Below are positions 24,528 to 37,302 of a DNA stretch of 64,000 bases, piece by piece (the stretch's first letter is position 1; the number at the start of each line of letters is the position of its first letter). The position numbers were made by a program, and so were the translations under genes. The notes below the pieces were generated by a model. The model did no database searches. It was not told where the DNA came from and saw only the letters and a list, made by a program, of their open reading frames with translations. The DNA comes from Arenicola marina (lineage: Eukaryota > Annelida > Polychaeta > Arenicolidae), in the NCBI GenBank assembly GCA_964019135.1, contig OZ025249.1, positions 31,819,759-31,883,758 on the forward strand. The letters run 5' to 3'.

Positions 24528-24865
24528 GGCTTGGGTGCTCGGGACCTGTGCTACCTACTCTAGACCTGGCTTGGGTGCTCGGGACCTGTGCTACCTACTC
24601 TAGACCTGGCTTGGGTGCTCGGGACCTGTGCTACCTACTCTAGACCTGGCTTGGGTGCTCGGGACCTGTGCTACCTACTCTAGACCTGGCTTGGGTGCTC
24701 GGAACCTGTGCTACCTGCTCTAGACCTGGCTTGGGTGCTCGAAACCTGTGCTACCTACTCTAGACCTGGCTTGGGTGCTCGGGACCTGTGCTACCTACTC
24801 TAGACCAGGCTTGGGTGCTCGGGACCTGTGCTACCTACTCTAGACCTGATTTGGGTGCTCGTGAC
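24528..24865. repeat. 40-bp minisatellite, ~8-9 copies
   Basis: The unit is CTACCTACTCTAGACCTGGC plus TTGGGTGCTCGGGACCTGTG. Its right part is inside the first copy of the 2.2-kb duplication and therefore reappears at 26885-27067. Confidence 0.93.
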
Positions 24866-26884
24866 CTGGCGTAAGTCGTTTGCAGGCTCCTCTCTTGTGT
24901 CATTAAGAAACTAGGGGGCCAGTCTGGCCTCTCAACACGTGATAACAGAGGACCGAAGAGGTTAATACTGTTAGCACGGGGCCAACTACCCGCCCACGGA
25001 GCCCCGGGGGAGAGGTCGGCAGAGGCCGGGCAAAGAAAGGGGGGTGGGGTGGAGGGGGGGGGGGGGGTGTTTCGGAGCAGTACGGGGTACTCATCGAGTG
25101 TCGAGAGAGGGCGGTTTCCCGTGTATACGGATCATAAACGTCAATCCAGATAGACCGATCCGTCCAGCCAGACAGAGCGAGGGGCGTGGTAGGGAAGGCA
25201 GAGATACCGCGGGAGGGAAGACAGAGACAGCGAGAGAGACATAGAGGGAGGGAGAGAAAGTGAATGGGAGAACTGAGAGGGAGATGATCAGAGAACAGAA
25301 AGGGAGGGAGATGGAGCTGGAGATGGACGTCCAATAGGGTGAAGTGGAGGCCAGCTCTCAGGGTCTGCCGACAAGTGGAGGTGGGTGGGGCCCATCCGTC
25401 CATCCCAGCGTAATGGAGGGTTCGGAGCAGAGAAGGAACCACACAGTGCGCACACGGACATCCTTACATTCTCAACAGACGTCAGGGACAACGTGGATGG
25501 CCCTCTCGCGTTGTTTAACGTTACTCCCTCCACATATCTTAAAGCTAACACCCTTGGCTGCCTGAGTACTGCTGGCCACACCCAGCGTCTCACTATAGAG
25601 CCTCCTGGTCTGGCGGAACCGCCTGACACACCCACAGGCCACGCGGGTCGATAACATGCCTTTTTACTCAATTATGATGAGTTACCAACTACAGGGCGTG
25701 GACGCCGCCGCCGCCACGGTGGGTTCAGACTAACGGTGTGTAGGTCTGGTATGTTATGTCATGGTTCATTGATTGAACTCTAGCTGGTACTTCACGAGAG
25801 GAATAAAGAAGTCATTAAACCGGTAAATTCGGAACAGGACCATCGACAGCTGTCTCCACCAAGTCCATTGTGGACGAGGTGACAAGGCACTAAATCAATT
25901 TCTGACCATTAATTGGACACACGCTGGACTGGGGGCCGGCCGGCCGGCCCGGCAGGCAGGCCCGGCAGGCAGGCCCGCGGTAGGTGCTAAAGGCTACCAA
26001 TCCGTCTGATTGCCCGCGGGAGGCAGGCGAGAGAGGTGGGGGGGGGGGGGGGGGGGGAGGGAGGGGAGGGGGGAGATGTTACTCTGCCTTCTTTGGCTGC
26101 CGTACCCCCCCCCCCCACCACCCCAAGGCGTCAGGTGTGATCCGGGTGGTCAGGATGCTCTCACCCTCGTCCGCTCCCCATCCGGCCTCCCCACACCTCA
26201 ATCTGCCCCAGGCAGCTGGTAATGCTGACCCTCTGCCCCCAGTGCTGCACAGCTTGCCCCCCTCCCCCTCCCCTCCACCCCCCCCGGCCGCCACCCCCTC
26301 AATCCCTGTCGGCAGCTGGTGATAACGGCGACCTGTTGTTATTTCTCTATCCCGGCCACAGAGACTCCTGGAAAGGTTAATCTACCGCGGGGTGCCGACC
26401 CTCCGTAAACCCCCCCCCACTCCCCCCCAATCACCCCCGCTCTCGTTCGACGGCCTTCCCCCCTTCCTACATCAGGCGTGGAAGGGCAACCGCCATACTT
26501 GCAGCATACACCTCCCAATACCTCAACCTACCACCAGTTACCCTAGAGGCCGCCCCCCCGGCCCCAACCAACGTAGCTACCCGCCCCTCCCCTTCGCTCG
26601 GGGCGATCCCAGCGACCCCCCCCCCTCCCGCCCCTCCTCCCATAAGGCATCCAGCGTCCCTTCCTAGCAGCCAGCCCAATGCCCCATCCACCTACCCAAC
26701 CCCCATTCCGATAGAGCAGTCCCCACTTCCAAAAGCCCCCCTCCTCTCTCATCCTCCCTCTTGCCAAAGCTCCCGTTCTTCTTTCATCCACCCTCTTCCC
26801 GAGGCCCCCCTCTCCTCTCAAATCCCCCCTTCGCCATCTTCCCACCCCTCCTCTCCGCCCGACGGCCTCCACGCCCGCTCCCAG
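24685..26884. repeat. 2.2-kb tandem duplication, copy 1 (2200 bp)
   Basis: This copy aligns base for base with 26885-29076, as far as I could read. The differences I see are three homopolymer lengths: G14 versus G13, G20 versus G15, and C12 versus C10. The left boundary falls inside the 40-bp minisatellite. The content is GC-rich and non-coding: G and C runs, a GGCCGGCCGGCC stretch, and C-rich pyrimidine tracts. Confidence 0.95.
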
Positions 26885-29076
26885 CCTGGCTTGGGTGCTC
26901 GGAACCTGTGCTACCTGCTCTAGACCTGGCTTGGGTGCTCGAAACCTGTGCTACCTACTCTAGACCTGGCTTGGGTGCTCGGGACCTGTGCTACCTACTC
27001 TAGACCAGGCTTGGGTGCTCGGGACCTGTGCTACCTACTCTAGACCTGATTTGGGTGCTCGTGACCTGGCGTAAGTCGTTTGCAGGCTCCTCTCTTGTGT
27101 CATTAAGAAACTAGGGGGCCAGTCTGGCCTCTCAACACGTGATAACAGAGGACCGAAGAGGTTAATACTGTTAGCACGGGGCCAACTACCCGCCCACGGA
27201 GCCCCGGGGGAGAGGTCGGCAGAGGCCGGGCAAAGAAAGGGGGGTGGGGTGGAGGGGGGGGGGGGGTGTTTCGGAGCAGTACGGGGTACTCATCGAGTGT
27301 CGAGAGAGGGCGGTTTCCCGTGTATACGGATCATAAACGTCAATCCAGATAGACCGATCCGTCCAGCCAGACAGAGCGAGGGGCGTGGTAGGGAAGGCAG
27401 AGATACCGCGGGAGGGAAGACAGAGACAGCGAGAGAGACATAGAGGGAGGGAGAGAAAGTGAATGGGAGAACTGAGAGGGAGATGATCAGAGAACAGAAA
27501 GGGAGGGAGATGGAGCTGGAGATGGACGTCCAATAGGGTGAAGTGGAGGCCAGCTCTCAGGGTCTGCCGACAAGTGGAGGTGGGTGGGGCCCATCCGTCC
27601 ATCCCAGCGTAATGGAGGGTTCGGAGCAGAGAAGGAACCACACAGTGCGCACACGGACATCCTTACATTCTCAACAGACGTCAGGGACAACGTGGATGGC
27701 CCTCTCGCGTTGTTTAACGTTACTCCCTCCACATATCTTAAAGCTAACACCCTTGGCTGCCTGAGTACTGCTGGCCACACCCAGCGTCTCACTATAGAGC
27801 CTCCTGGTCTGGCGGAACCGCCTGACACACCCACAGGCCACGCGGGTCGATAACATGCCTTTTTACTCAATTATGATGAGTTACCAACTACAGGGCGTGG
27901 ACGCCGCCGCCGCCACGGTGGGTTCAGACTAACGGTGTGTAGGTCTGGTATGTTATGTCATGGTTCATTGATTGAACTCTAGCTGGTACTTCACGAGAGG
28001 AATAAAGAAGTCATTAAACCGGTAAATTCGGAACAGGACCATCGACAGCTGTCTCCACCAAGTCCATTGTGGACGAGGTGACAAGGCACTAAATCAATTT
28101 CTGACCATTAATTGGACACACGCTGGACTGGGGGCCGGCCGGCCGGCCCGGCAGGCAGGCCCGGCAGGCAGGCCCGCGGTAGGTGCTAAAGGCTACCAAT
28201 CCGTCTGATTGCCCGCGGGAGGCAGGCGAGAGAGGTGGGGGGGGGGGGGGGAGGGAGGGGAGGGGGGAGATGTTACTCTGCCTTCTTTGGCTGCCGTACC
28301 CCCCCCCCACCACCCCAAGGCGTCAGGTGTGATCCGGGTGGTCAGGATGCTCTCACCCTCGTCCGCTCCCCATCCGGCCTCCCCACACCTCAATCTGCCC
28401 CAGGCAGCTGGTAATGCTGACCCTCTGCCCCCAGTGCTGCACAGCTTGCCCCCCTCCCCCTCCCCTCCACCCCCCCCGGCCGCCACCCCCTCAATCCCTG
28501 TCGGCAGCTGGTGATAACGGCGACCTGTTGTTATTTCTCTATCCCGGCCACAGAGACTCCTGGAAAGGTTAATCTACCGCGGGGTGCCGACCCTCCGTAA
28601 ACCCCCCCCCACTCCCCCCCAATCACCCCCGCTCTCGTTCGACGGCCTTCCCCCCTTCCTACATCAGGCGTGGAAGGGCAACCGCCATACTTGCAGCATA
28701 CACCTCCCAATACCTCAACCTACCACCAGTTACCCTAGAGGCCGCCCCCCCGGCCCCAACCAACGTAGCTACCCGCCCCTCCCCTTCGCTCGGGGCGATC
28801 CCAGCGACCCCCCCCCCTCCCGCCCCTCCTCCCATAAGGCATCCAGCGTCCCTTCCTAGCAGCCAGCCCAATGCCCCATCCACCTACCCAACCCCCATTC
28901 CGATAGAGCAGTCCCCACTTCCAAAAGCCCCCCTCCTCTCTCATCCTCCCTCTTGCCAAAGCTCCCGTTCTTCTTTCATCCACCCTCTTCCCGAGGCCCC
29001 CCTCTCCTCTCAAATCCCCCCTTCGCCATCTTCCCACCCCTCCTCTCCGCCCGACGGCCTCCACGCCCGCTCCCAG
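26885..29076. repeat. 2.2-kb tandem duplication, copy 2 (2192 bp)
   Basis: This is a direct repeat of 24685-26884. The 8-bp shortfall is fully explained by the three homopolymer differences (1 + 5 + 2). It begins at CCTGGCTTGGG, directly after CGCTCCCAG, the end of copy 1. It may be a very recent duplication or an assembly artefact. Confidence 0.95.
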
Positions 29077-30442
29077 CCCACACGCCCCCATCGCTCCCAG
29101 CACACACGCCCCCACCCGGCATGTTGACCTAATGAAAGCCTTACATCACGACCGAGGCTGGCAGACCGCTGACAACAACTGACGTACCCGCCCAATAACG
29201 TGCTCAGTGAGGGTGGCAGGGTGGGTGGGTATGGGGCTCCCTTGGGTAGGGACACGGTATATAAACAGTATCTCTGGTACCGGGGTATACCGGGGTATAC
29301 CGGGGTATACCGGGGCACCGGAGCTCCTTTGTTCCACCCCCACCTTGAGCCCAAGAGGGGCAGTCGGGAGGGATCTCAGAAGCTCCAGTACGGAGCCGCA
29401 AAAAGCGTCCAGAATACACAAAGCTCAACACAACACGACAGTACTATTATGTTATGAATCCAGTTACACCGTTGGCCCATTAACTCTGTGTAATGTGTCA
29501 AACCGTGGGTAAGAGAGAACTGTTATGACGCCCCCCCCCCCCACACACACATACACCGTACGGGAGTCTGTGGGTACTGTGGGTAGGAGGGTACTCTTAT
29601 GACTACCCCCCCCATACACACACACACTGTACTGCGTCATTCCGTGGGTAAGACGATAGATGTGACACATGTAAGCTTCTCCTTCCCCTTTAATACCACC
29701 CCCCTCCCACTCCATCACCTCCAGGCTGAGTGGAGCAGACGCATCCCGTTAATCCAGATGTCCCGGATCCGTACGAGCAGCAATACAACGCGCACATCGC
29801 GATCCAGTACTGACACCGCCCAGGGTGGGGTGGGGTGCGAGGGAGTGGGGTGTGATCACTAAGGGCCAGCTGCCGCCACCCTCACCCCTCCCCCCCCCCC
29901 TCCAGCCTGCGCTCCCCCGTCAGCTCCAGTCACTCACAGCCCTTTTCCCGCACGCACTAAATCTCTTTGATGGCGAACCGTGTGTCCAACGTTACGCGGG
30001 TCTCGGCCATCTACTGCTCCCTTCCCCACCCACCCACACCCCTACCCATGCATACCTGCACAACCCGGATACCGACCTCCCCACCCGCGACACCTACTCC
30101 CCACCCCCCATTCTACCCGCGCCATGTGATACCGCCTGCCCCCCCCCCTCCTCCGGCACCCCTAACACATTCTCGCATTGAGCTCCCGAGGTGATAAGTA
30201 AGAAAGATTCATTCCCCTATTATGAGCCTCTTGCCTGTCTCAGTCCTGGCTTCAGCCGGCAATCCAGCGCCCCCCTAACCCCACCCCCCACCCCCCACCG
30301 CTACCAAACTAGTCTATATCCCAGCCGTCCATGTCTGCATCAACAGGTTCTTAAACAACGCCCCCCCCCCACCCCACAGCCCCTATACGCCGCATCATGG
30401 GTTCGTGGGCGTCTCAGTACAGTCAGCTACACGGAACTTCCT
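29077..30442. other. Intronic stretch with small repeats, no gene seen
   Basis: It contains a short GGTATACCGGG tandem (29278-29318), two related ~100-bp segments with C runs and CACACA (about 29500-29600 and 29600-29660), and a C-rich region (29870-30370). TATATAAACAG at about 29260 resembles a TATA box but has no supported transcript. Confidence 0.5.
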
Positions 30443-30645
30443 CAACACCCACTCACTTTATCTAATCCACTCTCTTTGCCTCACATAATGATACTATAGC
30501 GTCTTCAACACCCACGCACTTTATCTAATCCACTCTCTTTGCCTCACATAATGACACTATAGCGTCTTCAACACCCACGCACTTTATCTACTCTACACTC
30601 TTTGCCTCACATAATGACACTATAGCGTCTTCAACACTCACTCAT
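30443..30645. repeat. ~63-bp tandem repeat, ~3 copies
   Basis: CAACACCCACGCACTTTATC is followed by TAATCCACTCTCTTTGCCTC and ACATAATGACACTATAGCG. It is repeated three times, with a fourth start near 30628. Confidence 0.88.
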
Positions 30646-33600
30646 TCTTCGCCTCGCACAGAAGCCGATACAAAAAGTTGCTGTCTTCCGAAGTCAAATA
30701 CAGTGACAATAAACAGGAAACCCCAGGCGTGAAAATTGCGTACTACGGATAAAAAGGACTCTAGCTGGCTTTTTATAATACTGAACCCTGACGACGGTCA
30801 CGTGCCCACAGAGTGACGGCCTACCCGTTGTGCACCTCGCTGACACCACTCCACACTTTACGCCACAGATGGAGGAAACAGATAGATACAGTCGTCCATA
30901 CTGATAACAAAAACCCTTGTGGCAAGAAACAATTGGACGGATGGCTTGAAAAGGTCGAAGGCCTTTTGCTTCTTTTCGCCGCTGGGCCCCAAGGGCCTCC
31001 TGTTTTCACCGCCGCCACTATGGCGGGGCGCCCTCTGACGGGAGATCCCGGCCAGGGTCGGGCTTCTAGAGTCTTCTTTGCTGGTGATGGTGGGTGGGGG
31101 TAGGGGCGGGGGTGGTGATGGTTGGGGTGAGGGTCGGGGTGGTGATGGCTGGGGTGGGGGTGGGGATGGGTGTGCCGGGGCGGTGTGCATGATGGTGCCG
31201 CCCGCCAGACATAAGCATCACATCGCCGGGCCCCGGGTCGCGGCAACAGTTGTGGGAGCGATATTACGCCGACTCAGCAGTTCTCAGCTCGTAAGTTCGG
31301 TCAGCGTCAGGGTACGGGAGGTGGGAGATAGCGGAGGGAAGGAAGGGAGGGACTTGAAAGATAGAGGGAGGGAGGGAAGAGCGAGTGAAGGAGAGAAAGA
31401 ACGAGTGAGACCGATTGAAGGAGGTATTAGGCAAGGCAGGGAATGAGAGAGAGACGTGTGCGCGTGCAGAGTGTGTGTGAGAGGAGGGGGGGGGGATTAA
31501 AATACAGGAACCGGAAGTTTAATACCCGGGGTCAATGCCACAGTCGTGGCGGAGGGCTTGCACCGTCGCGCCACCTGGTGAGTCCATCAAGAATTAAGCG
31601 CCCACATTCTAACTGCAGTCGACCTACTTCAAGAGCTCCGCTACTGTGTGCTTCCAGATTCCACAAGGCTGTGATACACGATTCCCACGCATACCCCCCC
31701 CCCCTCTTCCTTGCAGCTCCGACAATCCCCTGACACACAACTGCGCCACTCCTTCCAATCATGCTCTCCAGAGGAACAAAATGATATCTTTCACGCTCGC
31801 CTTGATCCGGAGAAGGATTCATTTACAACACAAGGCGTAGCTGAAAGCCTTGCCGTGGGCGGGTGCCGCCCGGAGGGGGTATGCCACGCCACCCTACCCA
31901 CTCCCTGCCACCAACAACACACCAGTCAGCAATAACAACTAAAACCCGTATGCGCAGTGACGTCTATACGACCACGTGTTAACTGCGTTTTGGCGGAGCA
32001 CGACGACAGGACGCAAATAAAACTGCGCTCTGGCGAAGTAAAACACCTCTTCGTGTCTGCGACATAAAACAACGTCGTCATTCCGCGACAACTTAATTAG
32101 ATCTATGTCATCGTCAAAAAACGATCACTTCAGTACACGAAGCGGCACTTTTTGAAAGAACCATTCACAGAGGCACAGATTTCCCACTCGACCCAAAAGG
32201 AAAATTACTCCGCCACCCGGCAGCGGTGATGAGGCGTGCCCGGCCCTCGTCTGGAGCGGACTATCCCTATCCCTACTGGCACCAAACCTCATTACATCCG
32301 GACATCGATCGTTCAGTCAACGCCGCCGCCGGACGCAGTCATTAAGGAAACCGGGAGCGAGAAGATCTTGGGGGATTTGGCAATGACGTCATTTTATCGG
32401 TGGTATTTATAGCTGCGGAATAAAAACGGGTATCGCTTTGGCTGAGGGGGATGTTATCGTCCACAGATCGGAGCAGCGGCTGCCGCCAGAGATGGAGACA
32501 GGAGCCTCGCCATCTGCGTCGGACCATCTCCGCGATGACAATGTTTGATATTTTAGTGGGCGTTATCAAGGTCGGACAAACGTGGGTCCGAGCGATGGCC
32601 TATATTATATAACCTCAAAGCCACACCTGATGTGACGAGATGGGATGAAAGGCGCAGACTGGATATTGGATGGTGGGTGGGGTGGGGTGTGTCCACAATC
32701 CGGTCAGCCTTGAAGGAGGGCGGAGTGGGCGGAGGGGGGCGGGAGTAGGAGACTCGCAGGAAGGGGGTAGGGGCGGGTAGGGCTAACATATGAAGAGACA
32801 CGAGGACGGAGAGGGCATCATGTACTGACCGCTGACTGGGTAGCCATGGGGCGACCAGAAGGGTGGATCAGGTGGCCAGCGGAGGGAATAGGACCAGCGA
32901 TGAGCTTCATCCATCCATCCATCCTTGGCTATATCCAGATCAACATCCCCATGTCGGATTAACGGTCCTCGGTATGCTAACGACCGGCTAATCGCCTTCC
33001 CCATCGCTTGTGGATATACATACAAGGACCAACACCGGCCCCGCCCTCCTCAAATCCCTCCCTATCAATCAGGACCTCCCACCCCCCGCACCACCCCCCT
33101 CCCCATTCCATCCCATCGCTCCTACCCCCATCCGAAGGCCTTGCTATCACAACAAGTCAGCGCAATGCCCCGCAGCCGTACCACAAGCCCTGTGATTGCG
33201 GACGGCACGAATAAGGTTGCAGGTTGCTGGCATGAAGCCATCATTATTAGCCCGGCCACAGCACAAGGACCACAGCCCCGGCCACACAGCCGTCATGGCT
33301 GGTCGGGTGGTCATGACAGCAATCTGTTTACAGCCCTCGCCGGGACGCGGAACTATAGAGGCGAGTCCCACTCCCATGTGGCGAGGAATACAAACACTGG
33401 GTCAGGCTTTGACCGGATTTGACGACTCCCAGTCAACCAATGCAGACAATGATGCAATGTCACGATTATCAATAAAAAACACAAGAGATAAAGAATGGAA
33501 GAAGAAAAAATACAATCGAACGCTGTATGGTCGATAAATCGTGCTGAGAGCCGCAGTTTTTTGTTCAGAGCTCAGCTGAGCTCAGCTCAATAACTGTGTA

Positions 33601-33971
33601 TGGAGGGAGTATAGGCCTCCATGACGTCAGATTATGTGATGACAATATCGCGGGACGCAGGTTTCCGTACTTTAGTAACCCAGTTTGATGTTCGACACCA
33701 CCCAGGTTATTATCATCACCCGAACAACACGGGCAAGGGCCAAGTAGCGAGACGGAAGAGAAGGGCGGCCATACTGCCACTCGACGTGCAGGGTGAACAA
33801 AGGAACGAAGGCACTAGGGCATACGCTAGCACTGTACTACTGCCTGACGACACCCAGTGCAGTGTGTACGACCAGCCGCCCTCACAGGGTGAAGAGACCC
33901 ATGCATTAACAATGAGGCCGGCGACAGCTGCACGCCACCAAGGCGCTCGTCTCTCACTGCAGCACGCCGCT
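30646..33971. other. Long intronic stretch, no supported gene
   Basis: This is unique sequence with a G-rich GGTGATGG tract (31084-31180), a purine-rich tract (31310-31480) and a CTCF-like site. A perfect palindrome, GAGCTCAGCTGAGCTC, lies at about 33569-33584. One minus-strand open frame at about 30860-31090 follows a plausible CACCATCACCAG acceptor, but it has no good donor and no family match. Confidence 0.5.
31566..31583 (-). promoter_or_regulatory. CTCF-like motif
   Basis: On the minus strand the site reads TCACCAGGTGGCGCG. This fits the bilaterian CTCF core CCASSAGRKGGCRS well. It is a sequence match only. Confidence 0.35.
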
Positions 33972-34825
33972 GGCGTGTTATTGCAATAGAACAAGGCGTC
34001 ATGTTGCCTTGTTGCAATAGGACAAGGCGTTATGTTGCGTTGTTGCAATAGAACGCATCATTATTTTGGCGTGTTGCAATAGAACGCATCGTTATTTTGC
34101 GTTGTTGCAATAGAACGCATCGCTATTTTGCGTTGTTGCAATAGAACACGGCGTTATTTTGCGTTGTTGCAATACAACGCATCGTTATTTTGCGTTGTTG
34201 CAATAGAACGCATCGTTATTTTGGTGTGTTGCAATAGAACGCATCGTTATTTTGGCGTGTTGCAATAGAACGCATCGTTATTTTGCGTTGTTCCAATAGA
34301 ACGCATCGCTATTTTGCGTTGTTGCAATAGGACACGGCGTTATTTTGCGTTGTCGCGATAGAGCGCATCGTTATGTTGCGTTGTTGCAATAGAACGCATC
34401 GTTATTTTGGCGTGTTGCAATAGAACGCATCGTTATTTTGCGTTGTTGCAATAGAACGCATCGCTATTTTGGGTTGTTGCAATAGAACACGGCGATATTT
34501 TGCGTTGTCGCAATAGAACGCATCATTATTTTGCGTTGTTGCAATACAACGCATCGTTATTTTGCGTTGTTGCAATAGAACGCATCGTTATTTTGGTGTG
34601 TTGCAATAGAACGCATCGTTATTTTGGCGTGTTGCAATAGAACGCATCGTTATTTTGCGTTGTTCCAATAGAACGCATCGCTATTTTGCGTTGTTGCAAT
34701 AGAACACGGCGTTATTTTGCGTTGTCGCGACAGAGCGCATCGTTATTTTGTGTTGCTGCAATAGAAGGCATCGTTATTTTGCGTTGTTGCGCTAGAACAC
34801 GGCGCTATTTCGTGTTACTGCAATA
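33972..34825. repeat. 31-bp minisatellite, ~27 copies
   Basis: The unit is TTGCAATAGAACGCATCGTT plus ATTTTGCGTTG. Variants include ACACGGCG and TTTTGGCGTG. A block at about 34165-34400 recurs about 372 bp (12 units) later, so it has a higher-order repeat. Confidence 0.93.
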
Positions 34826-34960
34826 GTTATGTACTGAACAAAGAGAATATAACAATGCCAACGGATTGATTTGCGCAAGGACGGCGAAACCCTTCTTCAA
34901 CCTCTCTATGTACCTTGCCTTCGGCTTTCTTTCAGTTCAGAAGCCACAGTACCGACCAGG

Positions 34961-34979
34961 GCCGCCAGGTGGCGCTGCC
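34961..34979 (+). promoter_or_regulatory. CTCF-like motif
   Basis: GCCGCCAGGTGGCGCTGCC matches the CTCF consensus across the core (CCGCCAGGTGGCGCT). It is the best of the three such sites in the window. Function is unproven. Confidence 0.4.
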
Positions 34980-35829
34980 ACAGGAGGGCCACACTTTCCC
35001 GAAACCCACCCTCCGCCAGAAGGTTGCCTGCGATGGTAACAGGGCTGGACGGACCTCGTGGGCGCATCCCGCCGGATAATACCATAATACCACAATACCC
35101 CGCTTCGCCGGAAGTCCTCATTCAGACCACGCCCAGCTATTCATTAATCCGCCACCCGCACCCCCAACCAGCCCTCCCGCTGCCACTGCCACCATTAACT
35201 GTTCCATGGCTGTTCACAAACAACCATTAGTTCTGACTGCAGCTCTCAGGAAGCAGCTTGCCCAAGCTACTCATGCTTTATAATGGACCCAATCAGTTCT
35301 CCACGCCCCCGCCCAGGCCCGTTCTCTCCCGCAGCCAGCCTCTGCTCCCCACCCCCCTCCACCCCACCCACACACAGGGCGCAGACATTGTTCACAGAGG
35401 AAGCCACGTGATCTCTTATAAGTCACCCACGACTGTCCTGCTAGTGAGGACAGGTGGCAGGGTGGTAGGGGGGGGGGGGGAGGTAGCTGTGGGTGGGGAT
35501 AAGCTGACGAGAGGACCGTCCGTGGGTTCGCCGGATTCCTACGTCACACGGTGACCGTTCGTGCATCTGGTGGGTAGGTGGGGGGCTAGGTTAGGGGCAA
35601 GGTGGCAGCTCACGGGGCATGGATCCCACCGGGAGCGCAGCATATAATCGCCTCAACGCCCCTCCCTCGTCAGGTGTAAAATGGACTCAAAACAGCTTAA
35701 AGCGGGTGGCCAACCTAATTTAATCGCGATCTGCACCGAAAGTTTACATCTTAAAATTAAATTGGCGAGTGTTAACGCTTCGTTTCGGCCGACTGGTAAG
35801 GAGAAAAAAATTGAGGCAACCCGCCCCCA

Positions 35830-36260
35830 TCAATGTCGAGCAGCGCGCCATTTTGCCGGAGCGAGTGACGCATATTGTGACTATTCACATGGCGCCGCCA
35901 TACGTTACAGCTCGCGGAGAGAGATCAGGGCCGCGATTTGTAGACGAACCGCGGCAGTTCCAAGCCGTGCAGTAGCGCAAGATCTTAGCCTTTCATGAAA
36001 AAGTACCAATCAAACAAATTGATATACGTCTTGCGACGATTGAATACGCAACAATGCCATGATTGGAGTTAGAATCGCAGCTATTTATACTAGCGATTAT
36101 CATGCGCTCTTGTTTTGCTCACACAATAGGCGCAATTTCCGGTTTGAATAAATTAGAGTATCGCCTCCTGATTGGTCAATCGCGGACACGCCTCCAAAAA
36201 GGGCTGCCGCCTGGGTAGGCGGCCAAATCGTGCCTGGCGGTCACTTCTAAATGCTATGGT
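35830..36260. promoter_or_regulatory. Candidate promoter-like segment
   Basis: This segment clusters a YY1-like GCGCCATTTTG, an ATGGCGCCGCCAT palindrome, CCAAT-type boxes (ACCAATCAAA, GATTGGAGTT, GATTGGTCAAT), and a CACGCCTCC GC/KLF-like box. It differs from the surrounding repeat-rich intron in being balanced in composition and non-repetitive. It could drive an internal PHACTR isoform, but no first exon was identified. Confidence 0.22.
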
Positions 36261-36575
36261 GAGCTACAGATAGAACGAAAAATTCTGTAATTTGGAGGAT
36301 AGACAATTGAGTATTATATGAATCGGTAAAGCAGCGTTGACCTTTTAAGGTCACTCCGTCCTACAAGACGCTAGGAGGCACTGATTTTTGCGAAAGCGGC
36401 GAAAATAAGAGAATAAGTCCTGAGATACGGACGACCTCCGGATCTCCGACAACGTCTGCTGCCAGTGAGGCGACACACGGTGGACGCACTCTAAGGAAGC
36501 TCATACCTTGGACACAGTGGAACGCCATATAATCTAATATAAGGAAGCTAATACCTGGGATACAGCGGCACGCCA

Positions 36576-36577
36576 CA

Positions 36578-36608
<31 letters not shown>
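36576..36608. repeat. (AT)n microsatellite
   Basis: A run of alternating A and T directly precedes the hAT-like element. It may be an insertion target or may have arisen after the insertion. Confidence 0.85.
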
Positions 36609-37082
36609 CAGGGTTCATACAGGCAAGGTTCCATCAAATTCAAGCCTTTTTAAGGCAAGCACTAGAACAATTCAAGGACTTTTCAATGACAATTTTTACC
36701 TTCTCTGGTCTATTTGAGGCATACAAATTGCAAAACTTGGGACTTATTTTATGCATACAATCTTTGATACGCGGAAATAAGGAATGACAACAAGAAGGCG
36801 GTGTCCACGTTTATTTATTACCAGCCAACAGCATTTATTGGAGTTAATCACTTTACTTTTATCAACTACTACTTCTTCAATTCAGCCAGCTTTTGTTCGA
36901 TTTTTTCTTGGGTCTTTGCCAGTGCCCGGTCCAGTTTGAAATCAAGCACTTTTCATTGTAACTGCCCTATTTTCAAGCAAATTCAAGTACACTGGATCGA
37001 CCTCAAGGCCCATTTCTGTTTTTATGATCTTTTCCAGGCATCAGTCAAAATTCAAGCCCTTTTCAAGCCTGTGCGCACCATG
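36609..37082. mobile_element. hAT-like non-autonomous element, putative
   Basis: It starts CAGGGTTCATACAGGC and ends GCCTGTGCGCACCATG, an imperfect inverted pair (about 11 of 16). The subterminal regions repeat AAATTCAAGCCTTTT and TCAAGCACTTTTCA motifs in both arms, as in many hAT elements. The middle of the minus strand contains a 24-codon frame with LAKTQEKIEQKLAELKK and then a stop; it is helix-prone and also bounded upstream by a stop. I could not find an 8-bp target duplication. Confidence 0.5.
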
Positions 37083-37302
37083 GTATGCGATACTATATAT
37101 GCGATGAGATATAAACGTACATGCACAGCGCCATGTATAAATAGCCACGAGGGATGACGTCAGAGCTATCAAGGTCGCGTGGGCTGAACACGACACTTGA
37201 CGTCATCATCAAACGAGACGTAGTGTGCCATGGTGACGTGTGACACGGTGTCACAGCAGTCCGTCACAGGAGTCCACGACATCGGTCAAAGCGAAGCGAA
37301 AT

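Noticed and set aside
24903..25671. Minus frames of 127 and 179 codons, repeated at 27186-27870
   Set aside because: They appear twice only because the 2.2-kb segment is duplicated. They cross homopolymer runs whose length differs between copies, which would break the frame.
29255..29320. TATATAAACAG as a core promoter
   Set aside because: It is followed by a short tandem GGTATACCGGG repeat and no exon. A TATA-like match alone is not enough.
30858..31190. Minus-strand frame with SGEKKQKAFDLFKPS after a CACCATCACCAG acceptor, considered as a PHACTR exon
   Set aside because: No convincing donor follows, and the peptide does not resemble the PHACTR N-terminal basic segment.
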